This document shows, piece after piece, positions 49,537 to 62,258 of a stretch of 64,000 bases of DNA (the stretch's first letter is position 1; each line of letters starts with the position of its first letter). This DNA comes from Lepidurus packardi (Eukaryota > Arthropoda > Branchiopoda > Notostraca > Triopsidae): positions 5,972,565-6,036,564 of the forward strand of contig JAKZAN010000001.1 in assembly GCA_023053545.1 (NCBI GenBank). Direction: 5' to 3'. The notes under the pieces were generated by a model that saw nothing but the letters and a program-made list of their open reading frames with translations, had not been told where the DNA came from and did no database searches. Both the position numbers and the translations under genes were made by a program.

Positions 49537-52500
49537 ATGGATCTTGATACTGTAACAGGGTTGTATTCAACTCAGACTTTTGCCATGGACTCTGAAGAGC
49601 AAGTGGTCGCTAGTGAGTAGTCGTGCACGTATACAATTAGCTTCAATCATTGTTAGACCCACTTTGAAAGATAATAAAAAGACATGAAAATTAAAAATAA
49701 CAGAAAAAACGGAAAGAATGGAGATGGATTTATGGAGATGGATTTATTTATTTATCTATTGCTGCAGGTCCATGGGGGCCAATGGCCATTTTGGGTGGAA
49801 CTGCCTTTGGTCTGGCAGTATTGTTGGTCTTGTTGCTGTACTTGGGGCGAAAATGGCGTTTAAAGAAGCTACACCAAGCCTCCGCTAACTCGAAACCCAA
49901 TTTTTGCCTCCAGTTTCCCGGTTCGGCAACTCATCATCGAGATGGTAATTGCATTTGCTCGTAGCCGAGGATATTTTGAGCGCGTGGCATGAAGCCTGCG
50001 ACTTTCAAAAGTTCTCCAGGAACCACAGTTTTTGCCAAACTAATTCTGTATATATTATATATACTCCCGTAGCGGCGCTAAACCCCCCTTTTTCTTTCCA
50101 ACACACGCACATCCAAATGGATCCGTCAGCAGGTACTTCCACTTGGACTTCATCGAAAGGTCGGTTAATCAAACGCGGAGATAAAATGACAGGTTTAGTC
50201 CGGAGCAATGCCGTAACTCAGGATTCAAGTGTGGAGAGCGATAGCGAAGAAACCAAGCATTCGCGGCCCTTATCATTAATAACTATGCCGCTGGCGCAAA
50301 AACTGACACCCAATATCAGCCTCCCCGAACTCAATTACGGAAATTCGGGCCCTGGATTTGGACGCAAACAACCATCCGATGTGCCTCTGTCATTGGCCGA
50401 GAAAGGCCGCTGCAAAACTGTTTTGAAGAGGTATAATGATTCACTTAACAACTCTCAAGTGTAGTTGATGATAGATGTTGCACTTTTGGCTTACTTTTAT
50501 GGGGAGGAGTAAAAGGGTTATTACGCTCACTGTGAGTTCAAACGGCTGTAAGGGAGTTTTAAAAATTGTTAAAGTCAAGAAAGACGGGTAAATTTACAGT
50601 GATGGTTCCACTGCCAGTGGCTCGTCGTCGGCGAGCGCCGAAGGCGAAGAGTTACGGATGTTACGGCGGAGGGACCCACATGGTCGCAAAAGCGACCCGC
50701 CTTCTTACCGTGAGACGTCGCAATCGCAATCACATTCCTTGGCCTCGCAATCAACTCTCAGTAGCATGCAGTTGCCCACTTTTGGCAACTCCGGCTTGGA
50801 TCACCGTCTTTTCGAAGAAGAGCAAGAGAGCTACGCCGATTCCCTCGCCGATGTCGAGGTACCCGCTAGTTATTACTGAAAAAAGAAAATTGATCGATAT
50901 TTACATAGTACATATAACTAGAAGCCTTGTATTGTGATTATTTGAGCTAATTTACGCGTTGTCTTTTTTATCCTGCCTTAGACTCCTATAGATGCGCATC
51001 TTGAGCTACGTCCTAATGAAAGCACGGTAGATTTGCCAATTTTTAGTTCCTTTTTTTTGCAAATACTTGATCTGTAACGAATTGTAAACCCCTTGGAACG
51101 TCAACCTAATTTTGTCTTCTTTTATTTTTTTCTCGTTTTTTCTTTGTTGTGCCATATCCGATGGATTTTCTTTTCATATTTTGTTGAGGTCCAGGCTTTG
51201 ATCAGGGTACTCTACTCTTTTTCTTACTCGGTTTTTATAGTTTTACTATCTAGAGAGGGATGATTGTTTTGCCCGGGGTAACTAACCGTGCATTATTAAT
51301 CATGGTGCATGTTTCTAGGCTTTGTGCATGGTCACCGAACGTGAGAAACCTCGCAGTAGTAATTTGCATTCAATGAAGAAACTGAGTCGCAGCATGGCCG
51401 CTTTAACGGCTTCTAGTCTCAGGCAAATATTGCATCCTCACGCTAATAATCGCTGGAATGCGTCCACTGAGACTTTGCGTGGAATGCCTTCTCGTTCCGT
51501 AAATGACTCCATTACTCCTTTATATTTTTATAGTACAGTAAGTGGACCCTCGAATATGCTTATTGTGTGGGTCCAACGACTTTTCAACCACCACCCGTGT
51601 TGGTTACACACACACTAATATAGAGTTTGTTTGGGTAAATACAGGAGAGCGTTCTCGATGTGACGGACGTGTCGAGTGCGTATGGAGATTCCGAGCCCCA
51701 GCTTTCAAGCGCGTCGAATGTCAGAGGAGGTGGCGTGCTAGAAGTGGGACTGTTGTACAACATTGCTTCCCGCAAATTGATTGTTCGCATTGGTGAGCTG
51801 CGGTGGAACAGCACCGCAGCTTTCTCTGCCCATCAGAACGTACAGATTCGCCTCGTTCTTTTGCCGGACCGCAAACATAAGCAGAAAAGCAAAGTTAAGA
51901 CGGCTCAAGAGGCACTCAACTTCGAAGAGCGTTTCATGTTTGGTCGAGTGACGGCAGATGAAGTGACAAGCTTGGGATTGCGATTTCGGTTGTATGGATG
52001 GAGCAAGCTACGACGCGAACGGATGCTGGGCGAGAGCGTGATTGGATTTTCCTCATTGTGCTTGAACACAGAAGAAACAGCAGAGCAAGAAACCCGCTTG
52101 TATCTCAATCTTGAAGCCAGGCCCTGTCTTTCTGTAAGTTTGGCTTCTTCCCTTTTTTTATTCGGGGTGAGCCATATGTGTAGGCTTCAGAATCATTGCG
52201 TCACAAGAATCATAATTGTATTGTCATTCAGCTGCGCAAGTTTTTTTTACCTCGTTTCCAATCGATTAGTTAGGAAAGAACTTCGCGGCTCGGTCACGTC
52301 GTTTTCGCCTTAGATTTCGCTAGCGTGACGCTGGGGAGGAATACTGGAGTATGGACTTGAGCTGGGGCCTTAAAGTCGCCAAGAACAAGAGAATTTTCAT
52401 CACAGAAGATCGGAATCTCCAAAAAGACGAACCACTAGAGTCCTTGCTAAACTTTAAAGTTTTGGCCATTGACGCAAGTCGTTATCTTAGTGACGGCAGC

Positions 52501-53482
52501 ACGGGAAAGCTCGTTTCAAGTTTTTACCTCAGTTCTTCCCCCTTTTTATATTGGCAAAGTAATGAGCTGACCATTCTTCAGCTGCAGTTTAGTACCTCCT
52601 TATGCAAATATGGCTAGAAGTTATTTTCATTTTTATTTCTCTCTCTTTTCGCGACTTGGAACGGGAAGTCTGACCTTCCTGTTCCTTTTGTTGTGAAATT
52701 CGAAATCAATATCCTTCACGCTAAAGGGTCCACCGTCCGCCCCAGCTTGACAGCGAATTCTTTAGATTTATCTTGGCCCCAGCTTTAGTTCTTTAGAACT
52801 CACAGAGAAACATTCCGAAGAAGCAGAAAACCGTACCGATTATTTTGCTTATGCAAGTATGAGTCTTTTCAATGAGCTAATGAGTCATGTTTTATTCTGT
52901 GTACGAATACAGAGAGAAAGCTCGCGTGGTGGATTGAGCAGTTACAGTTTGGGCGGGTTGGGAAGAAGCAGCAGCGGTGATTCCACGCCTCCTTCAGTTG
53001 GAATCTTACCTCCACGGGGCGGCGTTCCTGAATTATTGATTGGCTTAGCCTACAATGGTACAACGGGACGCTTATCTATGGAAATCGTCAAGGGATCTTT
53101 GCTGCGTTCCCAATGCTCTTCGCGAGCCCCGGACGTGGTTGTGAAAAGTGTGATGTACAGCAGTACGGGCCAGGAGCTGAGTCGCGTGAAGAGTAGCGTG
53201 CGGAAGGGCCAAACGGCGCCCACCTTTCAAGAAACATTTGTGTTTCCCGTGGCATTGTTTCAATTGCCTGACGTTACGCTTACTTTGAGTACTATTAACA
53301 AGCGTGCCTTGAAAAGGCGAGAGCTGCTCGGATGGCTTTCCTTCGGTCTCCAGAGTTCCAGCGACGATGCATCCACTCATTGGCAAGAAATGCGCGATGC
53401 AAATGGAGAGCAAACCTGTCGGTGGCATACCTTGGAGCCACCCATCAACAGTCTCTCAACTTCGACTTCTTCGGGATATTAA
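49537..53482 (+). CDS. Synaptotagmin-14/16-like protein with two C2 domains
   Basis: Eight exons: 49537-49612, 49768-49944, 50073-50430, 50600-50858, 50982-51026, 51319-51537, 51645-52133 and 52913-53482, for 730 residues (human SYT16 645). A short outer end precedes one transmembrane helix (ILGGTAFGLAVLLVLLLYLG) and a basic stop (RKWRLKK). A long Ser-rich linker follows. C2A lies in exon 7 (GVLEVGLLYNIASRKLIVRI, then RLRFYGWSKLRRERMLGESV-like sequence). C2B is in exon 8 (PELLIGLAYNGTTGRLSMEI, LLGWLSFGLQSS, HWQEM). As in SYT14/16, the aspartates that bind calcium in classical synaptotagmins are not evident, so it is probably a calcium-independent trafficking protein. The 779-bp intron between the C2 domains holds an open frame near 52351 that I could not place. 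AATAAA lies at 54202. Confidence 0.88.
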
Positions 53483-54590
53483 AAATGTTCCCTGGAAGAC
53501 ATTTTACGGTGATAGTAAATAAGCACCAAAAAAGATTTTACCCCCTGATAAACATTATAGCTCCGATTTATTAATCCTCTTCATCACAGAGCATTTACCA
53601 ATTTTTATGAATGAGAGGACATACGGAAGTGAACCCAGTTAAACATGGTTTGCTACCCGGGAATGAATCCTATTACTGGCAAGTGTGCTGGAGAGAACAA
53701 ACTCGGATTTATATGGCCCGGTTTCTTGACTGTAATAATATGTACATGGCCAAGGACCCCGCCTCCCAAATTTTGCCGTCCCCGTTCCTCTCCTTGCCAA
53801 TGCGATTCCAGTTGTTGATTTTTTTTATCGTTTCAAGCACCGAGGCACTGCACGTGAATTTTTGCTCACGATCCTTTTTTCTTCCTAATTCGAATTTAAT
53901 CATTATAATCCTCGCGCCTGCTATATCGACTAAAGCTTGACAAGAGCTCGTCACACAAGTTACTGGATTTTGGAACGGAATACCTTCTTGGTGGTGATTG
54001 GGTACGATGTACTCGTGGTCATTTATTTTTCCTAAGCTGACCTTTTGCTAACGGTTGTGGTAGGTTTAGGAATGTGATGAAGAGCAAATGCGGGAACTGT
54101 AAAGTGATTTCTGCATTGTAAAGGGAGATATTAGCTTTTGTATTTTTGAGCCGTCATGCTGTTTTCTCATTCTTTACTATCTTTAGATAATCAATCTGAC
54201 TAATAAAGGACTTACACACAATTTTCTGGCCTTTATTCTCCACCTGAATGTACTTGTATGTAGCTTGATGTGTAAAATCACCATTTCCATTCCATATTAT
54301 TATATTGCGCGATAGCTGGATTGTGTCGTCCCCTGGTGACGGCGTTAGTCAGTCGTTTTCATTGTTTGGGGAAACGTAGTTGCTGAATTCGGTGACGAAT
54401 ATCTTAAAATATCAGCTGCATCCGACCGATTTAAAAACATTTTATTCAGTGTATTAAGAGGCGACGCGTGTGAAATTTCAGCTGGGACAAACGTGTGTGT
54501 TAAAACTGCGTGAAACTTTTAATCTAACAAACTTGGCTTTGTTATTTGTGTGCTTGTTTCCCCACCAAGACTTGATATTTGCATTTTATC
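53483..54590. other. 3' UTR/intergenic region between the synaptotagmin and RRM genes
   Basis: AATAAA at 54202-54207 may end the synaptotagmin transcript, giving a 3' UTR of about 720 bp. The rest holds the promoter and leader of the RRM gene. I see no other gene. Confidence 0.45.
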
Positions 54591-56859
54591 ATGGTAAGTT
54601 AGAAAACTATTCTTTAAGTTTTCACATTCTTAAATTCTTTAATGTTATCATATTCTAGTCAAGCAAGATTTTTGTGGGGCGTTTGCCACTAGCATGCAAA
54701 GCTGACGAGTTATCTGCCTTCTTTGCTAAACATGGGGCCGTCACTAAGGTTGACTTGCTCGACCGCTATGCGTTCATTCATATGGATAATGAAGACGAAG
54801 CACGTAACGCTGTTGACGCCATCAATAACTCTGGCGAAGAGTTTAAAGGCGTCCGTCTAGCTGTCGAGGTAATGCATTGACCTTAACATTCGCTCCTACA
54901 GCTTGCCTTCATAATAAAACGCTTGGTTACATAGATTTCAACTGGCCGTAAGTCTTCCAATGGTACTAGTGGCGGCGGGGGACCTGATCGTCGAGGAAGA
55001 GGTGGTTTCAGCCGAGGCAGGGGCGATGGCGGTGGGATGCGTGGTAGAGGAGAGAGTCGAGGGCGTGGTGGCGGCGGCGACAGGCCCAGTTTCCGAGGTG
55101 GTCGTGGAGGAAGTAGCCGCGGTGTAGGAAATGATGATTTTCGTGGCGGCCGTGGAATGAGCCGAGGAGGAGGTGGGCGTGGTATGGGAAGCCGGCCTGC
55201 TCCGTATGACAGGCCTCCTCGCGATGACGGAGACCGTTTTGGTCGACGTCCTCCTCCTCGCAATGACGTGCCGTTCTTCAACGATTTCGGTGGAGATCGT
55301 GGTGACGCGCCTTATGGAGCAAATGACAACTTCCCTCCTCGCCGTGGTGGCCTAGGAGTCATGAATATGCTGCCCAGGGAAAGCTTCGGGTAAGTTTAAC
55401 CTCTTTGATGTCCCTAATCTCATCCAGTTGGCTAATATTTACGTCTTTTTATAATCAGAATGAACGATTTTCCGGCCAGACCCATGGAACGAAGACCCTA
55501 CTCTGATCCATCAGAACGCTTCGGAGACAGACGCGGGCCAGGCGGTCCCATGTCTATGGGAAGCATGCCTACTCCATCAGCGCCAATGCCCTCTGCTCCT
55601 TACGACAGAAGACAAGGTCCAGGACCTGTTTCTGGTCTTGGTCCCTCACCTGGCGTCGACATGTACAGGAGGCGAACCCCCCCTCCTCCCGTGATTGGCG
55701 ACGCTTTGTGAGTATAGTAGGATTAGCTGATATTTTGTTACCATTTTGTTTTTTCAATTTATACAATATGAGTAAAGTTTCTGGCCATTTTTTAAAATAT
55801 ATATACCATTGCCAAAGCTTAAGAAGATTCGGATTGGACGTATTTCTTAACTAACGAACAATTATGTCTAATTGTAGTGGGCGTTTTGACCGTGGCGATA
55901 ATTACGGTGGAGCTGATCTTTACGGCGGGGGAGCCCGGAGGTAAGTCGGTCGTTTTTATGTTATCCAACCGGTATTTTAAAGTTTAATTTATCGTTACGA
56001 TAGTCTTTCCAGTTCAATTAGCGCTTACGGCCTATCCATTTGAAGGCCAACTTCCGAGAGTACTTTTCGCACACATGGCGTCATTATTGCATGCCTGAGG
56101 TTCTTAATCTAGCTGAAAACTATTCCCGAGGCCATATTGAAGATATTTGTTCTACAAGTTTCCTCGTTACCTTACAACTAGAACTTGCCACTGTCTCTCT
56201 CTAGAATGCGGTGGTTATCTTTTATTACTGCTGTCTGTCCCCAAATGCGCAGAATGTACTGACCTCTCTTCCTCGTATTACTCGCATTTAAAAACAAAAA
56301 ACATGTTAAAAAAACTACTTCTAAGTTGGATTTTATCAGACACCATTGAACTGGAATCAAGTTTCTCTCTACTTGCAAAGGAGAAACCTAAACCGTCCTT
56401 CGTAGCTTTATTTAATCGTACGATTTCCGTTTTTGTAATGTTAAATTCACTCTACGTAGTTTCTAAAGGAATTCAAGGTAAAAACCTCTCGTAGGAACGA
56501 CTTGAACATCTTATCTTGAACTTACATTGGGATGGCCGATTCATTTCAAACAAACCTAAACAAGCCTTTCTGATAGTGTTAACATACAAATTTTACATTA
56601 TTACGAAACCGGAGGTTACACCAGTATTTAATGCTTGCCTTGTTCTTAACTCGAGAACTGCGTAACTGAATAATACCCGGAAGAAAAGAATTTACTTGAA
56701 GGAAAAAAGCTTCTGCTGGCATACTACACTTTATGCATATACTTTTTTCTCATGTGCTAATGCTGATTTTGCTCTGGCTGCTCAAATTAATTGGGCGTGG
56801 CCCACTTCCTTAGATTCCCTGCGGCTCCTCTTGATCGTGATCCTCTACGACGCTATTAA
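54591..56859 (+). CDS. Single-RRM, RGG-rich RNA-binding protein (RBM4/Lark-like)
   Basis: Exons 54591-54593 (the ATG alone), 54659-54868, 54935-55389, 55459-55707, 55878-55940 and 56814-56859 give 341 residues. One RRM fills residues 2-72: KIFVGRLPLACKADELSAFF (RNP2) and RYAFIHM (RNP1). The RRM most resembles RBM4/RBM14/Lark. Then come dense RGG and GRG repeats, a proline/methionine-rich part (PGGPMSMGSMPTPSAPM) and an ending FPAAPLDRDPLRRY, whose DRDPLRR recalls RBM4-family tails. RGG regions bind RNA and are usually arginine-methylated. A second acceptor at 56003 would instead end the protein in SLSSSISAYGLSI with a stop at 56043. I prefer the downstream exon because its composition fits. 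An hnRNP or DBHS-type protein is a weaker alternative. Confidence 0.8.
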
Positions 56860-59178
56860 GTTTCCTTGGATTGATGGAACATTGCTATCCCAATCGAGGT
56901 CGTGCAACTTTTGCCAACAAGAGTTCAATGGAAACTTCATTTTCAAAAGAAAAGAAACAAAGAACAAGTGTGCAAATTGAGAACGATGGAATGCTTTTTT
57001 GTCGCGTCTGATCCCTCCAGCTTCGTTCATTAGTTTACATTGATTGATACCTGCTGATTAGCTTTGATTTTTAGTGTACTCTTTTTACTCTTCCCATCGC
57101 CCAAATCTCCCCTTCCCTTTCATGTAGGCCTGGCCATAGGACTACTGTCTCGCACCTCTCCATTCAAAATTTTATAGGAAAATGAAAGTTTAAAAATAAA
57201 AAAAATAACCGAGTTTAGTTAGAAAGGTTCCTTTTTTTACTTGAAAGTCAAGACACTATTGTAATCATTGAAACAAGTAAAAAATCATCCGTTTATTGTC
57301 AACTGTAAATTAGTCTTTTCTTTCTTTGCCAAACTCGTTTTCATGTACCATTATTGAAACAAATCATTGAAGGGTTTCCGACACTAATTTCAAAGTAAGA
57401 CTAACGAGAGTTCCATTTGTTGATGAAATTGAGACTTTTTAGGCCTCCGGTATGAACAGTAGCTCTGCATTTCAATACCTTTTGGTTATTATCAAGTACA
57501 TACAGGTCAGGCTCAGTATTACGAGTCCTTGATCCGTCTGACCTCGATTCCAAATTGGCCCCTCCCACACTGACTTATAAGGCCTGCTGGGCCCAAACGT
57601 GCTGCCTACACGTGAAGGTCTATTTTGCACATGTTAAATGCACACACACGGTAAGACGAGTGTTCGTAAAAGTTGAGCCTTGGAAACTTTCCAAAAATCT
57701 GCATTAATTGATCTGTTTTCATCATTTAAAGCTGTTCGAAGCCTATTGATTGAAATTTGAAACACTTGAAGCCACTTGATTCTGGTTCGCTAGAAGAATG
57801 AAGAGGCGCTTTGCGCCATGCCCCCTCTCATCTGTCCGACACGGGTTTATTTTTTAGAAAAAAGGAAACACTCCTGTTTTTCAGGAAATTTGTCAAATTT
57901 GTCATTGCCATGCCCATTGTGGCTTGAAATTGGTATGCTTAACCATTCTTTTGGTATAATATGGTGACGTTCTTAGCCTTTTTAAACAGTTTCTCTTGGT
58001 TTCCGTTGTGACTTGCGCTCTGCGGAACAAGTGTCCTTACCGTCTTTGCCACGCCTCATTCAGTCCTCTCAATCCCCCAAGCCTGCGCGTGCTCGTTTCT
58101 GTGCATTGTGGGCTCCTGGAGGTCAATACTGGGGGGGGGGGGGGGGGGGGGGGGGGGGTAGAGAAAGAGAGAGGTCGGGGGAAAGACAGTGACTTGACTG
58201 AGGCTGTTCAACAGACAATCTTGTCAATAGGACTGGCACATTTTACGCTTCGTGTGCACTTTCATTGTTGGCATTGCTAACATTTAAACCTACGCAGTCT
58301 TTTGAACATCTTTGCCCCGTAAAGGAGGGCCGGTTGTTACACAATCTTCCCGTCCGTTTTTCAACGGCCGTCTCATTGACTCCGGTAAGACTTCACATTC
58401 TGAAACGTTAAACAGATTTATACCCATGAACAGATATTTCATTGTTGTTGGCTGTGTGCGCTCACTGTTCACCTTGTTAATCTATATCTGTTTCGCACAT
58501 TTTTGCGGGGAATTCCTTGGACGAAACTGGCGTCACACTTCGCGTCATCCGTCTCCCTCGTGGATCAATAATTTGCACTGTGTTACTACTCCCTGTCGTA
58601 CCAAAGCTCGCCCAAGTGGGTAAAAAAATGGAACGAATCGATCGAACCCGTCAAACGCTATTAGCTTGGATATTTGAACATTGCGGGGTTGAAAATGTGT
58701 GAGTTTCTTGGAAAATTGCATTGTAAACCAGATACGTTTTTAAACAAGCCCTCCGAATGAGGTCAAGGGTGTAAAATTAGAAACTTCTGACGTACAAGTT
58801 GAGCCTTTTTAACGTCAGGAAGGCATTTTCCGACGATTTCGAGGGAAAAGCAACCTAAACGTGCCGACGGGAAGGATTTTTGGACTTCGAATATTAAGTT
58901 TGAATATTTGGTTTAATTTTCCTGTAACTAGAGGGATTTTTTTTCTGAGAACGCGCAAGTTCAAGGCTACAACTTCGACATTTTTCATGCAATAAAAACA
59001 AGTAAACAGAAAACGTCACTGAGCTGGTGAGGCGTTTTGTGAAGTTGGCAGCGACGGCTTTTGTCTTGGTATCCGAGAATGGGGTTTAGTTGTTTTTGTA
59101 TGCGACAGATGTTGTTAACCGCCTTAATTCTCCTTTCTGAAGAATGGAATAGCTAATATTCTTTTTGGCTGCATAGAT
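56860..59178. other. Non-coding region between the RRM gene and ASPG
   Basis: A run of 28 G lies at 58131-58158. Around 58290-58700 two stretches look faintly like coding exons bounded by CG|GTAAGAC (58384) and AATGT|GTGAGT (58698), but I cannot join them convincingly. I see no other gene. TGCATAG just before the ASPG ATG may be the end of a 5' UTR intron. Confidence 0.4.
58131..58158 (+). repeat. Homopolymer of 28 G
   Basis: An uninterrupted G run, with G-rich flanking sequence (GAGAGAGGTCGGGGG) downstream. It could form a G-quadruplex. The exact length is likely unreliable in sequencing. Confidence 0.9.
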
Positions 59179-62100
59179 ATGGTTGACAAGTCGCCGTCGG
59201 TCACTTCCTTGCTTTCGGACGGCATTGGTGAAGGTGACGAAAAAGTGATTGCGGCATCCACTAAGGATCAGCCAGTTCTGGATCCTTATCATATCCCGAA
59301 AACGCTGTGGCGAAGCAGTAGCGACAGTATGGACAAATGTTCACTCATCGAAGCTAAAAACGAGTCCAAAGTGCTCGTGCTGTATACTGGAGGAACCATC
59401 GGCATGATGAGAAATGAAAAAGGAGGTAATTTAAAGGATTAAACAATAACATGGAAAAGTTTTTTTATTATTATTCGTGCATGTGTAATTTACACTCTAA
59501 TTAACAGCGTTGGCCCCAATGGCAAACATGATGGAACGGAATATCCGGCGCGCCATTCATATGCACGATGAGAAATATGCAATTAAGAGGTTTGGAATGA
59601 ATGCGCATAAAGCCCCTCTGTGTTTACCGTAATAGATTTTTTAAATTTGAGCTGGAGAGAAGAAGACTAATCTGAAATTTTTTCAGGAACGTCGGGGCAG
59701 AGAGTCGGCGGATTTTATATACTATTTATGAGTATGAACCCTTGTTGGACTCCAGTAATATGACAATGGATGATTGGATTATCATTGCTAAGGATATTAG
59801 GGTAATTTGTGCTTTCGAATTCAATACATTTTGGTTAAAAAGAACTCCCGGTCTCTGTTTCCTCATAGAAAACTTACGAGCATTTTGACGGTTTTGTCGT
59901 GTTGCATGGAACAGATACCTTAGCGTACACGGCCTCTGCTTTGTCGTTCATGCTGGAGAATATTGGGAAAACTGTCATAATAACAGGATCGCAAGTGAAG
60001 TTTGAGAAAGAAGTTTTGAAGTCATTTAACTAATTACCTTGCTTTAGATACCCATTTTCGAAACGCGCAGTGACGGGAGGGAGAATTTCTTATCAGCCTT
60101 GATCATAGCCGGGTCCTATAATATCCCGGAAGTTGGCGTCTTTTTTAATAACAAGCTGTTTCGCGGAAACCGCACCACCAAAGTTAATTCTGCTTCGTTA
60201 GCGGCGTTTGACTCGCCCAATTTGAGGCCCTTGGTTAGCGTGGGCATTAATATCCAAGGTACATTCAGCTGTCGCCCAGTCAGACGCGTACTAACAAATG
60301 TCATGTGTTAATAGTCGACTATCGTTCTGTATTCCGACCCTTGTCCATTGCCAAGTTCCGCGTGCATTCCACCTTGAACAGGAATGTGGGTCTGTTGCGT
60401 CTCTTCCCCAGCATCACCATCCAGACAGTAAGTTTGGTCCTGAATTAGAAAATTCAAGCGAATACCAAAAAAAAGCATCAGTTAAGCATTGTGGGTACTA
60501 AACAAGTTATGTAACAGATCCGTGCGTTCCTTCATCCTCCTATGCAAGGCGTCGTGTTACAAACGTACGGTGCTGGCAACGTGCCGTCGAATCGGCAAGA
60601 CTTGCTTCATGAATTGCGAACCGCAACCCAGGCGGGTGTTATTATTGTCAACATTACGCAATGCCCACATGGTTCCGTTTCATCGATTTACGAAACAGGC
60701 TTGGTAATTGACAGAAGCGTGTGTTTGGTTCAGTGTTCTGGATTTTTTTTAATCCGATCATTTGATCGGATCGGTGTTTCACCATAAAGTGACATCGATT
60801 GGATCGATTGTCTTGGGAAATTTGTCGATCAAATCAGGTCATCTAATGGTGACAGTTCGATTTTAGTTATTATTTTTATGATTAATATTATTCGAAGTTT
60901 ATTTTTTGTTTTATTTTTCACGTAAAATGATCGGATCGGGATCTTTTCTGATCCGGACCTTGATATTTTAAGTTTTGCAGCATTGGATCGACAGAAGTTG
61001 ACGAATGATTGAAAATAATCTAAGATCCGACAGGAAAAGATCCGGAACACTGGATAGAAGCGTGTGTTTGGTTAAATGACATTTACGTTTTGTTGTTCTT
61101 ATTTCATTGTTGCAGACGTTGATAGAGGCCGGAGTTATAGCAGGCTTTGATATGACGCCTGAGTCGGCATTGACGAAGCTCAGCTACGTTTTATCGAAGA
61201 ATGAATGGGATCTGGAAACCAAGCGACAAATGATGATGACGAATTTGAGGGGTGAATTGACTCTGCAGCACCGTGTTCGCTTGCACGATTTGGATCTGAT
61301 CGAGGCCGTGGCCCGTACTTTGCACATGTCTTCCACTGAAGAAATGGACCAATTGCGTGATGTACTCTTTCCTGCAATGCTTTGCGCCGCAGCCAAACAA
61401 GGCGACGTAAAGAAACTAGAATCGTTACAAAGCTACGTAAGCGAGAGGTTTACAAAATCAGAGTATTTTTGAAGTAAGTCAGTTTTGGTTATCCAGGGAG
61501 CGGATTTGTCTGCCGTAGACTACGATCTTCGAACTTCGTTGCATCTGGCGTGTTCCGAAGGAAACGTTGAAGTGGTGGAGTACTTGCTGAAACATGGAGC
61601 TTCCGTTCACCTCAGAGATCGCAATAATCATACTCCGTTAACGGATGCCATTGAGAATGATTTCCATGAAGTTGTAAGGGCTGAAAGTGTCTAAGTTTTG
61701 CGGAATATTAAATTATATTCATTGTGTAGATCAACCTGCTTATCCATTGCGGGGCTCACTTAACGGATTGCTCAGCGAATTTAGGGGAACTTTTGTGTGC
61801 AGCTGCAGGGCGCGGGGACGTTCGTAGACTGACTTCCTATTTCCTAGCAGGAGCTGATTTATCCTTAGGGGATGCTTCAGGGCGAACAGCTTTGCATGCA
61901 GTAAGGATTTGAAACATCTTTTGTGTGTTATTTGATCTAAATCTGATGCTCGTTTAGGCAGTGGAGAACGATCGGTTCACGGTGATAGAATTTCTTGTCA
62001 ATAAACATGTGGATTCCTTAGCAGAGGATGCGTACGGACGTACAGCAATGGATTGCGCCAAGTCACTTGGGCATATGGACGTATATCACCTCTTGGAGAA

Positions 62101-62258
62101 AGAAGGTAAATAAAAATTTTTTCCGATGGAAGTCTTTTATTTCCTTGTATTTTCTAGCACAACATCCCGGTTCGAAAGAATCTAGTGGGAAAATGGATCC
62201 ACGCTTTATGCGTACGTTGGAGTACGTGTTGCGCTCACCGGAATTGCCTGATATCTAA
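59179..62258 (+). CDS. ASPG: L-asparaginase / 60 kDa lysophospholipase with ankyrin repeats
   Basis: Converts asparagine to aspartate and ammonia; the mammalian homologue is also called 60 kDa lysophospholipase. Twelve exons: 59179-59425, 59508-59589, 59687-59801, 59869-59994, 60048-60258, 60315-60427, 60518-60703, 61116-61436, 61497-61673, 61730-61900, 61958-62105 and 62158-62258, for 665 residues (human 573). The asparaginase domain starts with [13 protein letters not shown] (Thr70) and continues with [19 protein letters not shown] (161 onward), [18 protein letters not shown] and [15 protein letters not shown]. From about 470, ankyrin repeats follow ([53 protein letters not shown]). The domain order is that of animal ASPG. 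Intron 7 carries a 322-bp mobile element. Confidence 0.94.
60731..61052. mobile_element. 322-bp non-autonomous inverted-end element with 21-bp flanking duplication
   Basis: The left end is CAGTGTTCTGGAT, and the right end read in reverse is CAGTGTTCCGGATCT. It is flanked by 60710-60730 and 61053-61073, which agree at 20 of 21 bases (GAyAGAAGCGTGTGTTTGGTT) and abut both ends exactly. The interior is full of GATC and GATCCGG/CCGGATC motifs and can fold back. It has no coding content. CAG...CTG ends recall hAT elements, but those make 8-bp duplications, so the class is uncertain. It sits inside ASPG intron 7. Confidence 0.75.

Noticed and set aside
49945-50072. A 19-20 bp intron followed by coding from 49964 in the synaptotagmin gene
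   Set aside because: Too short to be spliced. An acceptor at 50072 gives a normal 128-bp intron in the same frame.
52351-52617. Extra exon between the C2A and C2B exons of the synaptotagmin gene
   Set aside because: The frame is open, but I found no donor/acceptor pair that keeps phase, and the direct joint 52133-52913 is already phase-true.
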